Origin: Streptomyces sp. DT2A-34
GTDB lineage: Bacteria; Actinomycetota; Actinomycetes; Streptomycetales; Streptomycetaceae
NCBI RefSeq assembly: GCF_030499515.1
Contig: NZ_JASTWJ010000001.1
Location: 6,738,001 to 6,802,000, forward strand
Length of the DNA: 64,000 nucleotides
Reading direction: 5' to 3'
In this document: positions 44,311 to 52,437 of the stretch, in pieces
Position numbering within the stretch: the first letter of the stretch is position 1
Layout of the letters: each line of letters starts with the position of its first letter
Made by a program: the position numbers and the translations under genes
Notes under the pieces: model-generated
Databases searched by the model: none
What the model was told of the DNA's origin: nothing
Seen by the model: the letters and a program-made list of their open reading frames with translations, nothing else

Positions 44311-44455
44311 AGGGTCCTTTGCGCAGGCGCGTTAACGGCGGGGAAAGTCGGGGCGTACGGCAGGGCAACCAACCGTCGACCCGGTGAGTCGTACTGGGCG
44401 GTGCGGATGAGGATCTTGGGCCTCTCCGCCGTCAACTGCCCTTGCGACAACCGGA

Positions 44456-45961
44456 GTGGACGTGCCCTTGCCTGCCTCGCACAGAACACGGCGTGCTGTC
44501 GTCCTCGCGGTCGCCCTGCTCTCCGCCGTCTGCGGTGCTCTGCCCGTGGCGCAGGCACACGCACAGGCGCAGCAGCCGCGGTCGGCGGCTTCGGCTGAGG
44601 GTGTGCGGCAGGACTTCAACGGCGACGGGTACGAAGATCTCGCCACGGGCTCCCCGCTCGCCGTGGTCGGCGGGAGGAAGGCGGCCGGTTACGTCGCCGT
44701 CGTGTACGGCTCGGCGCACGGGCTGGACCTCGCGAGCAAGAAGGTCCTCACGCAGGCCTCGCCGGGGATTCCCGGCACACCCGAGGTGGACGACCGCTTC
44801 GGCGCCCATCTCATCACCGGCGACCTGGACGGCGACGGCTACACCGACCTGGTGGTACCGGCGACCGGCGAGGACTGGACGTGGGGCGGGGAGGCGCGCA
44901 CGAACAGCCAGACCGTGCTGTGGGGTTCCGCCGTGGGCCTGTCCGGCGGAACGATCCTCCAGCCGGGGCGGGCCTTCGCCACCCACTACAGCATCCCGGG
45001 CGACTTCGACGGCGACGGCCACCTGGACCTGGCCCTGCCGGGGGGCGTGCGGTTCGGCCCCTTCACCCGGGAGGGCCTGCCCGCCCGGACCCAGGGCATC
45101 TCTGTCTCCGAGCACGACGACTCGCTGCTGGAGATGGCGGCCGGGGATGTCGACGGTGACGGCCTCACCGATCTCGTCTCGCTGACCATGCCGGCCGACT
45201 GGGAGCCGGGCGACCAGAGTTCGGGCCACAACCTCAACTATCTCCACGCCACCCGGGACGGCTTCGAACCGCTCACCGTGCTGCGGAACGGCCGGGGCGA
45301 CAAGATCGAGGGCGGCGAGGACATCGAGCTCGGCGACGTGAACGGCGACGGCCGCGACGACCTCGTCTTCGGCCGGCCCCGCCCGGCCAACGGCAACGAG
45401 GAGCCGAGCGACCCGAGCCAGTACGGCTCACGGGTCGGCGTCGTCCTGGGCACCGCGCAGGGCCTGCCGTCCGGGGATCCGCGCATGATCGACCAGGACA
45501 CCCCAGGCGTACCCGGCGTCGGCGAGGCGGGTGACCTCTTCGGCGCGTCCGTGAAGGTGGGCGACGTGAACGGCGACGGCTACGCCGACATCGTGGCCGG
45601 CAACCCCTACGAGGACTTCGCCGGAGTGCAGGACGCGGGCACGGTCGCCGTGATCCCGGGCGGGGCGTCCGGCCCGACCGGCGCCGGTTCGAAGGTGTTC
45701 AGCCAGAACACGGCGGGAGTCCCCGGCGCCGCAGAGCGCCGTGACTACTTCAGCGAGGCCGTCACCCTGCTCGATGGCGACGGCGACGGGCGTGCAGACC
45801 TTGTCGTCGGCGCCCCCGGCGAGAACACGAACGCCGGCTCGGTGTGGGCGTTCCGCTCCACCGCCTCCGGGGTCACCACCACGGGGTCGCTCGCCTTCGG
45901 CGCCAAGGCGCTCGGCACGACGCCGGACAGCGCCCGGCTGGGTGCCGAGTTCCCGCGCTGA
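44456..45961 (+). CDS. Secreted FG-GAP/integrin-alpha-like beta-propeller protein, copy 1
   Basis: 501 residues from GTG 44456. A signal peptide ('RRAVVLAVALLSAVCGALPVAQAHA') is cleaved after about residue 37. The rest is a seven-bladed-type propeller in which each blade has a calcium loop of DxDGDG or DxNGDG form: 'DFNGDGYEDLATGSP', 'DLDGDGYTDLVVP', 'DFDGDGHLDLALP', 'DVDGDGLTDLVS', 'DVNGDGRDDLVFG', 'DVNGDGYADIVAG', 'DGDGDGRADLVVG'. The linker 'SQNTAGVPGAAE' recurs. No catalytic residues are evident; adhesion or ligand binding is the usual inference. It is first of three tandem paralogues. Confidence 0.9.
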   Translation: MDVPLPASHRTRRAVVLAVALLSAVCGALPVAQAHAQAQQPRSAASAEGVRQDFNGDGYEDLATGSPLAVVGGRKAAGYVAVVYGSAHGLDLASKKVLTQASPGIPGTPEVDDRFGAHLITGDLDGDGYTDLVVPATGEDWTWGGEARTNSQTVLWGSAVGLSGGTILQPGRAFATHYSIPGDFDGDGHLDLALPGGVRFGPFTREGLPARTQGISVSEHDDSLLEMAAGDVDGDGLTDLVSLTMPADWEPGDQSSGHNLNYLHATRDGFEPLTVLRNGRGDKIEGGEDIELGDVNGDGRDDLVFGRPRPANGNEEPSDPSQYGSRVGVVLGTAQGLPSGDPRMIDQDTPGVPGVGEAGDLFGASVKVGDVNGDGYADIVAGNPYEDFAGVQDAGTVAVIPGGASGPTGAGSKVFSQNTAGVPGAAERRDYFSEAVTLLDGDGDGRADLVVGAPGENTNAGSVWAFRSTASGVTTTGSLAFGAKALGTTPDSARLGAEFPR

Positions 45962-45999
45962 CGGCGCTGACGGCGCTGACGGCGCTGACAGCGCTGACA
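45957..45999. repeat. 9-bp tandem repeat at the stop codon of FG-GAP copy 1
   Basis: About five head-to-tail units of GCTGACGGC-type sequence (the last with A for G) begin within the final codons and stop of the upstream gene. Because 9 is a multiple of three, each unit repeats an in-frame TGA, giving a series of stops. It is probably slippage-generated and may vary between strains. Confidence 0.7.
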
Positions 46000-46072
46000 A
46001 CGGGAATCTCGGGGTCGCGCTCGGCCCACTGACCGCTCTCCTCCGTCACACCACGTACGTCAGGACACTCAC

Positions 46073-47611
46073 ATGGCTTCACGTTCTCGCCGCCGCAGGC
46101 TTCTCTCCCGCCGCAGACGGCTGGTCCTCGCCACCGGCGTCACGCTCGTCGCCGGTGCGCTGGCGGTGCCCGCCGTCAACGCCGCCACCACCGAGGCCAC
46201 GGCCACCACGCCGAGCACCAAGCGGCTGCACGACGACTTCAACGGGGACGGGTATCCCGACCTGGCGATCGGCGCACCGGGCACCACCGTGAACACCCAG
46301 GCCGGCGCCGGGGCGGTGAGCGTTCTGTACGGCTCGGCGAGCGGCCTGTCGACCTCCCGCAAGCAGGTGCTGAAGGGCCCGGGCGTCCCGGACCCGGAGG
46401 CATGGGAGGGGCTGTACGGCACGTACTTGGAGAGTGCGGACCTCGACGGGGACGGGTACGCCGATCTGGTCTCGTTCATGAAGGCCTACATGATGGATGT
46501 CGAGGACGGCTATGCGGTCGAGGTCAACTGGGGTGGACCCAGCGGCCTTTCGGCCACCATGACAAGGCTCACCTGGGCTCCGCAGGGCCGCCCCTGGAAC
46601 GGCCGGTTCACGGTGGCCGACGTGGACGGCGACAAGCACCCGGACCTGGTGACCCTGAGCAACGACAACTGGATGAGCGGGGAGCCCGACGGGGCGGACA
46701 GCCCGCACGGCACGGTGTTCCACGGCCCGTTCGACCGCGACGGCCGGCCCGCGAAGAAGGACTACTTCCGCGTCAATCCCGAGGACCCCCAGAACTACCA
46801 GGCGATCACGGCCGGCGACGTCAACGGCGACGGCATCGCCGACCTCGCCGTGCGGTCCACCTTCGTCGACGAGTCCGACTCGCGCGGGGTCGAGCTGCTC
46901 CTGGGCGGCGCCGACGGCTTCACCTACAAGGGCCTGCTCAAGGACGCCCAGGGCCGCATCGTCGGCGGCGAGGACGTCGAGATCGGCGACCTGAACAAGG
47001 ACGGGTACGGCGACATAGTCGTCGGTCACTCCGACGACAGCTACGACAGCGACGTCGAACTGCCCACGAAGGGCGGCGCGTTGGCCGTCGTCCACGGCGG
47101 CCCGGGCGGCGTCTCCACCACCCGCGAGCCGGTGTGGATCAACCAGGACACCGCCGGTGTGCCGGGCGCCGGCGAGCGCGGCGACGGCATGGGCTCGGGG
47201 CTGTCCATCGGCGACACCAACGGCGACGGCTACCTCGACGTGGCGACCGGGCTACCCGGCGAGGACTTCGACGGCCTCACCGACGCGGGCACCGTGCTCG
47301 TGCTGCGGGGCAGCGCGAACGGCCTGACCGCCACCGGATACAAGGCGTTCAGCCAGAACACCAGCGGCGTGCCCGGCACCGCCGAGAAGCTGGACCGCTT
47401 CGGCGCGCAGACCGCCCTGGTCGACGCCAACGCCGACAAGAAGGACGGCCTGATGGTGGGCGACCCCGCCGAGAACGCCAACAACGGTTCGGTGTGGGTC
47501 TTTTCGGCCGGCTCCGGCGGCATCACCGCCGTCGGTTCCTTCTCGTTCGGCTCGGCCACCATGGGCCTGCCCGCGACCGGCGCCAAGTTCGGTGCCGCAC
47601 TGGCGGACTGA
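46073..47611 (+). CDS. Secreted FG-GAP/integrin-alpha-like beta-propeller protein, copy 2
   Basis: 512 residues from ATG 46073. The N-terminus is unusually Arg-rich ('ASRSRRRRLLSRRRRLV'), then a hydrophobic signal core and 'APAVNAATTEA'-type cleavage region. The propeller repeats the calcium loops ('DFNGDGYPDLAIG', 'DLDGDGYADLVS', 'DVDGDKHPDLVT', 'DVNGDGIADLAV', 'DLNKDGYGDIVVG', 'DTNGDGYLDVATG', 'DANADKKDGLMVG'). The last two blades deviate from the calcium consensus. Sequence similarity to copies 1 and 3 is plain along the whole length, including 'INQDTAGVPGAGERGD'. The 111-bp gap before it may hold a promoter, so independent expression is possible. Confidence 0.88.
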   Translation: MASRSRRRRLLSRRRRLVLATGVTLVAGALAVPAVNAATTEATATTPSTKRLHDDFNGDGYPDLAIGAPGTTVNTQAGAGAVSVLYGSASGLSTSRKQVLKGPGVPDPEAWEGLYGTYLESADLDGDGYADLVSFMKAYMMDVEDGYAVEVNWGGPSGLSATMTRLTWAPQGRPWNGRFTVADVDGDKHPDLVTLSNDNWMSGEPDGADSPHGTVFHGPFDRDGRPAKKDYFRVNPEDPQNYQAITAGDVNGDGIADLAVRSTFVDESDSRGVELLLGGADGFTYKGLLKDAQGRIVGGEDVEIGDLNKDGYGDIVVGHSDDSYDSDVELPTKGGALAVVHGGPGGVSTTREPVWINQDTAGVPGAGERGDGMGSGLSIGDTNGDGYLDVATGLPGEDFDGLTDAGTVLVLRGSANGLTATGYKAFSQNTSGVPGTAEKLDRFGAQTALVDANADKKDGLMVGDPAENANNGSVWVFSAGSGGITAVGSFSFGSATMGLPATGAKFGAALAD

Positions 47612-47723
47612 CGGCAACGGCGTTCTCGTACGACACATACATCTGCGGACGACGCATACATCCCTGTACGACGACAACTCTCCGTACGACCATTCCCCCA
47701 CGCACCCGACAGGAGACAGCAGC

Positions 47724-49208
47724 ATGAAGAGGCGCAAGGGAACCTGGCGCACGGGACTCGCCGTCGTCATGGCGGTGACGGGAGCGGCCGCGCTGCCCGC
47801 CGCCCAGGCCGCCGGGGATACTCCGTCGGCCACGGCGAAGCCCAGGGACGACTTCAACGGCGACGGCTACGCCGACCTCGCCGTGGCGGCGCCCGAGGCG
47901 ACCGTGGACGGGAAGACGCGCGCCGGGTATGTCGCCGTGGTGTACGGCTCGGCGAGCGGGCTCGACACCGCGTCCAAGCAGGTCATCAGCCAGAACAGCG
48001 CCGGGGTCACCGACTCCGCCGAGACCGACGACCGGTTCGGCAGCGCGGTCAGCACCGCCGACCTGGACCGGGACGGGTACGCGGACCTGATCGTCGGCGT
48101 CACCGGCGAGGACTCCGTCGAAGGGGGCGCCGAGACCGGGCTCGTGCAGGTCGTCTGGGGCGGGGCGAACGGGCTGTCGGGCGGTGCGGCGCTGGCGTAC
48201 GGGCACCACACCTACGACCGGCTCAGCGCCAAGGACCAGCTCACCGTCGGCGATGTGAACGGTGACGGGGCGACCGACCTGGTGGTCGTGGAGAGCCTCA
48301 CCAAGCTGCGGATCGTCAAGGGGCCCTTCGGACGGGACGGTTCCGCGAGCGGCGGGGAGCAGATCGTGCACGACGACTCCGATCCCCGCTTCCTGGACCT
48401 GGCCACCGGTGACGTGAACGGTGACGGCATCGACGACGTCGTCGCCGCCATGAACGACGGCGACGAGTACGACGCCCGCCGCGTCACGTACTGGCAGGGC
48501 ACGAAGGACGGCCTCGCCGAGGGTGTCGTGCTCCGCGACAGCAGGGACTGGCGGGTGCAGGGCGGCGAGTCGCTCGACCTGGGTGATGTGAACGGCGACG
48601 GCTACGAGGACATCGTGGTGGGGCGCCCTGTGGACGGCTACGACAGCGACCTCGACACTCCGATCCCCAAGGGCGGCCGGGTCGCCTTCATCCCGGGTTC
48701 CGCGAGCGGGCCCGTCGGCACCAAGGCGATGTACGTCAACCAGGACAGTGCCGGAGTGCCGGGCGCCGCCGAGCGGATGGACGGTTTCGGTTCCGACGTC
48801 TCGGTCGCCGATGCCAACGGCGACGGGTACGCCGATGTCTCGACGGGCGTGCCGGGCGAGGACTTCAGCGGGCTGAGCAACGCCGGCGGCGCCATCGTGC
48901 TGCGCGGCAGCGCGAGCGGCCTGACCGGCACCGGCGCCGCGGGGGTCAACCAGGACACCACCGGTGTGCCGGGCGCGGCGGAGAACAGCGACGCCTTCGG
49001 CCGCACCACCCACCTCGTCGACGGCAACGGCGACGGCCGCGCCGAACTCGTCGTCGGCGCACCGGGGGAGAACGCGAACGCCGGGTCGGTGTGGGTGTTC
49101 AAGTCCACGTCGGCCGGCATCACCCCGACCGGCTCGTTCACCTTCGGCGCAGGCACCCTCGGCACGGTCGCCGCGAACGCGAAGCTGGGCTCCGGGTTCA
49201 ACTCCTGA
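47724..49208 (+). CDS. Secreted FG-GAP/integrin-alpha-like beta-propeller protein, copy 3
   Basis: 494 residues from ATG 47724 with AGGAGA 8 bases upstream; the open frame continues upstream but without homology. The signal peptide is 'KRRKGTWRTGLAVVMAVTG' with cleavage near 'AQAAGD'. Calcium loops are 'DFNGDGYADLAVA', 'DLDRDGYADLIVG', 'DVNGDGATDLVVV', 'DVNGDGIDDVVAA', 'DVNGDGYEDIVVG', 'DANGDGYADVSTG' and 'DGNGDGRAELVVG'. Seven blades are the usual integrin-type count. It is followed by a strong terminator, so it ends the group. The ligand is unknown. Confidence 0.9.
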   Translation: MKRRKGTWRTGLAVVMAVTGAAALPAAQAAGDTPSATAKPRDDFNGDGYADLAVAAPEATVDGKTRAGYVAVVYGSASGLDTASKQVISQNSAGVTDSAETDDRFGSAVSTADLDRDGYADLIVGVTGEDSVEGGAETGLVQVVWGGANGLSGGAALAYGHHTYDRLSAKDQLTVGDVNGDGATDLVVVESLTKLRIVKGPFGRDGSASGGEQIVHDDSDPRFLDLATGDVNGDGIDDVVAAMNDGDEYDARRVTYWQGTKDGLAEGVVLRDSRDWRVQGGESLDLGDVNGDGYEDIVVGRPVDGYDSDLDTPIPKGGRVAFIPGSASGPVGTKAMYVNQDSAGVPGAAERMDGFGSDVSVADANGDGYADVSTGVPGEDFSGLSNAGGAIVLRGSASGLTGTGAAGVNQDTTGVPGAAENSDAFGRTTHLVDGNGDGRAELVVGAPGENANAGSVWVFKSTSAGITPTGSFTFGAGTLGTVAANAKLGSGFNS

Positions 49209-49218
49209 TCGATCGCCG

Positions 49219-49265
49219 GACCCGTTGTGGCAAGGGCACGTTCCCGTGCCGCAACGGGTCTTCTG
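49219..49265 (+). terminator. Terminator after the FG-GAP cluster
   Basis: An outer stem GACCCGTTG with CAACGGGTC and an inner stem GGGCACG with CCGTGCC form a long hairpin from 49219 to 49260, followed by TTCTGTTG, 10 bp after the stop of copy 3. Confidence 0.85.
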
Positions 49266-49375
49266 TTGTCTCCCTATTTGTCATGCACGCGAAGCTCGTA
49301 GTTCAGCAGCCGGACCGCCCATGGGCGTGAGCATCCGAAGTGTCCAACAGGCCAGCGAGGCAGGGGAGTTCGCCG

Positions 49376-50935
49376 ATGACCGGTGTTTCCGGATCCGTAT
49401 CGCCCGACCGACGTCGCTTTCTGACCGCGGGCGCCGCGGTGCTCGGAGCCGCGGCCTCCGCCCAGCTGTGGCTGCCGACCGCCGCCCGAGCCGCCGAAAC
49501 ACCGCTGCCCGACGGCGTGTTCAGCCTCGGCGTCGCCTCCGGCGACCCGCTGCCCGACGGCGTCGTGCTGTGGACGCGGCTCGCCCCGGATCCGCTGAAC
49601 GGCGGTGGCATGCCCGACCGCGTCGTCTCCGTCGAGTGGGAGGTCGCCGAGGACGAACGGTTCGGAAAGCCGGTGCGCCGCGGTGTGGCCCAGGCCCGGC
49701 CCGAGCTGGGGCACAGCGTCCACGTGGACGTACGACGGCTGCGCCCGGGGCGTACGTACTGGTACCGCTTCCGCGCGAGCGGCCAGATCTCGCCCACCGG
49801 CCGCACCCGCACCGCCCCCCACCCGCACAGCTCCGGCGGCCGGCTGCGCATGGCGCTGGCCTCCTGCCAGAACTGGCAGCACGGCTGGTTCACGCCGTAC
49901 GCCGACATGCTGGCCCAGGACCCCGACTTCGTCCTCTTCGTCGGCGACTACATCTACGAGTCCACGCCGTCGGCGACGGGCGTGCGCCGGCACGAGGGCA
50001 CGGGTGAGCCGTACAGCCTGGTCCAGTACCGCAACCGGTACGCCCAGTACCGCACCGACCCGGACCTCGCCGCGATGCACGCGAACGCGCCCTGGGTGGT
50101 CACCTTCGACGACCACGAGGTCGACAACGACTTCGCCGGAGAGATACCGCAGGACCCCGGCAAGCAGCCGCACGACGCCTTCGTGGCCCGCCTCACCGCG
50201 GCCTACCAGGCGTACTACGAGCACATGCCGGTCCGGGCGAGCGCCATCCCGAACGGCCCGCACATCCAGATGTACCGCCGCCTGGAGTTCGGCCGCCTGG
50301 CCCGGCTCAGTGTGCTGGACACCCGGCAGTACCGCAGCGACCAGGCCACCAGCCAGGAAGGCGCCCAGGACCCCTCGCTCACCATGCTCGGCGCCGAGCA
50401 GAAGCAGTGGCTCCTCGACGGGCTGCATGACTCGCCGGCCCGCTGGAACATGATCGGCTCGCAGATCATGATGGCCGAGACCGACCTCAAGGTCGGCGAG
50501 GGCAAGCTCTGGTACTACGACGCCTGGGACGGCTACCAGGTCGAACGAGGCGCCCTGATGCAGGAGTTGAAGCAGGTCCGCAACCCGGTCGTGTTCACCG
50601 GCGACCGCCACCTCACCATGATCAGCGACCTCAAGGAGGACTACGCCGACCCGGACTCCGACGTCGTGGGCGCGGAGTTCGTGGGGACGTCCATCTCCAG
50701 CAACGGCGACCAGGACCAGGCCGCCTTCCACAAGGAGTGGGACCCGCGCCTGCCGGACAACCCGCACTGGAAGCTGCTCGACGCGCACCGCGGCTACCAC
50801 CTCTTCGACATCCGCCGCGACGGCATCGACGCGCAGGTCAGGATCGTGGACACGGTGCGTCAGCAGACGGCCACGCCGAGCACGCTGGCGCGGCTGCGGG
50901 TCGAGGCGGGGCAGCCGGGCGTCGAGGTCGTGTAG
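49376..50935 (+). CDS. phoD: PhoD-family alkaline phosphatase/phosphodiesterase, Tat-exported
   Basis: Extracellular metal-dependent (calcium-iron type) phosphatase/phosphodiesterase. 519 residues from ATG 49376 with GGGGAG 9 bases upstream. The Tat signal is 'SPDRRRFLTAGAAVLGAAA' with cleavage after 'TAARA'. The mature enzyme has the PhoD N-terminal strand region 'FSLGVASGDPLPDGVVLWTRL', metal-site motifs 'VLFVGDYIYE', 'TFDDHEVDNDF' and 'VVFTGDRHLTM', and 'LDTRQYRSDQ'. PhoD enzymes can degrade teichoic acids, which fits the following wall-polymer genes. No convincing PhoP box is seen in the 110-bp upstream gap, so phosphate control is not supported from sequence. Confidence 0.94.
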   Translation: MTGVSGSVSPDRRRFLTAGAAVLGAAASAQLWLPTAARAAETPLPDGVFSLGVASGDPLPDGVVLWTRLAPDPLNGGGMPDRVVSVEWEVAEDERFGKPVRRGVAQARPELGHSVHVDVRRLRPGRTYWYRFRASGQISPTGRTRTAPHPHSSGGRLRMALASCQNWQHGWFTPYADMLAQDPDFVLFVGDYIYESTPSATGVRRHEGTGEPYSLVQYRNRYAQYRTDPDLAAMHANAPWVVTFDDHEVDNDFAGEIPQDPGKQPHDAFVARLTAAYQAYYEHMPVRASAIPNGPHIQMYRRLEFGRLARLSVLDTRQYRSDQATSQEGAQDPSLTMLGAEQKQWLLDGLHDSPARWNMIGSQIMMAETDLKVGEGKLWYYDAWDGYQVERGALMQELKQVRNPVVFTGDRHLTMISDLKEDYADPDSDVVGAEFVGTSISSNGDQDQAAFHKEWDPRLPDNPHWKLLDAHRGYHLFDIRRDGIDAQVRIVDTVRQQTATPSTLARLRVEAGQPGVEVV

Positions 50936-51046
50936 CTCCCGTAACCGCTGTGACTCCCGTAACTCCTGGTGGGGGACCTGGGACTCATCCGTGTCCCAGG
51001 TCACTCTCAGCCCAGTCCCAGGAAGCTCTCTTACCGTCCTCTGACC

Positions 51047-52254
51047 ATGGAGACGGACTGTACGAGAGATGAACTCCCGGCCAACGGCAGCGTGATCGCC
51101 CCGCTGCCCACCGGGACCCGGCTGCTGCACATCGGCCCGCACAAGACGGGCACCACCGCGATCCAGGGCGCCCTGTTCGAGGCGAGGGACGAGCCGGCCC
51201 GGCACGGCGTCGCGTGGCCGGCCACCACCCGGCACCCCATGGAGGCGGTGCTGGCCGCCTGCGCCCGCACCGGCATGATGGGCGACACCCCGCCCGCCGA
51301 GCGGCACTGGGAGCGGCTGCTGGAGCAGGTGCGTGCCACCGGCCGGCGCACGTCGGTGATCAGCAGCGAGTTCTTCGCCGACGCCCCTTGCGCCGAGGCC
51401 ATCGAGCGGATCGTCGAGCAGCTCGGCGGCGAGCGCGTGCACGTCCTGGTCACGCTGCGCCCGCTGGCGCGGATCATGCCCTCGCAGTGGCAGCAGTACG
51501 TGCAGAACGGCCTGCGCATGGGCTACGAGGACTGGCTGCGGCACCTGCTCAGGAAGCCGCCGTACGACAAGCCCAGCCCCAGCTTCTGGCACCGGCACCG
51601 GCACGACCGGCTCGTCGAGCGCTGGGCCCGGGTGGTCGGACCGGAGCGGGTCACCGTCGTCGTGGTCGACGACCGGGACCGGGAGGGCCTGATGCGCGCC
51701 TTCGAGGCGCTGCTCGGACTGCCCGCGCATCTTCTGCGGCCCGATCCGGACGCGGCGAATCGCTCGCTCACCCTCGCCGAGACCGAAATGCTGCGGAATC
51801 TTAATAAGGAATTCCGCGCCAATGAACTGCCCGAGGAGCTCTATTCACAGCTCGTCCGGAACGGCGCCGTGATGCATATGAAGAACACGTGCACTCCCGG
51901 TCCCGGCGACGTGAAGATCCGCACTCCGCAGTGGGCCGTCGAGGCCGCCGCCGGGATCGGTGCGGAGATCGCGGAGCGTATCGGCGGGTCGGGGGTGCGA
52001 GTTATCGGCGATATGCGCCTTTTGTCCGCTGTGCAGGTGTCCGCCACGCAGAAGTCCGCGCCCCCGACGGTCGCAGACCGCGCATCGCCCCCGAGGTCGC
52101 GGCACAGGCGCTCTACGGGGCCCTCGCCGCGGCGGCCACCGCGCCCGTACGGCACACCGCGGCCGCCAAGTCGCGTACGGTTCACCAGACCTCGTCGAAG
52201 GAACTCGTGCGGGTACTCGGCCACCGTTGCCTCAAGCGGCTACGGCTTCGCTGA
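51047..52254 (+). CDS. Sulfotransferase-like protein, interrupted by an apparent -1 frameshift
   Basis: Starts at ATG 51047. The nucleotide-binding P-loop 'LLHIGPHKTGTTAIQGALF' (5'-phosphosulfate type) is near residue 25-43. 'VHVLVTLRPLARIMPSQWQQ' follows at about 130, where sulfotransferases keep the 3'-phosphate Arg and Ser. After about 52055 the main frame becomes Arg/Pro-rich and would read on to 52288. The neighbouring frame gives a sensible end, 'IAPEVAAQALYGALAAAAT' to 'LVRVLGHRCLKRLRLR', with stop at 52254. One extra C in the C5 run at about 52051-52057 would join them (about 402 residues). Acceptor unknown; wall-polymer context suggests glycan sulfation. Confidence 0.72.
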
Positions 52255-52437
52255 ACGCCTGTGCCGTTACTCACAGCAAATACCGTGAACCTCCGGAGAG
52301 GCTCTCCGCAATGACCATGCGTACAAGGTGAATGACAGGTTGCGCGCACATATGCAGCCGGGGACGCTCACCTTGCACTGCGGTAACCCCAAGTGGGACC
52401 ATTTCCAAGTTCCCAGTCGCCACAAGGTAGGTCACCT

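Noticed and set aside
49266..49375. PhoP (PHO) box upstream of phoD
   Set aside because: Only a weak partial match (GTTCAGC) is present, without the tandem 11-bp direct repeats, so phosphate control is not claimed.
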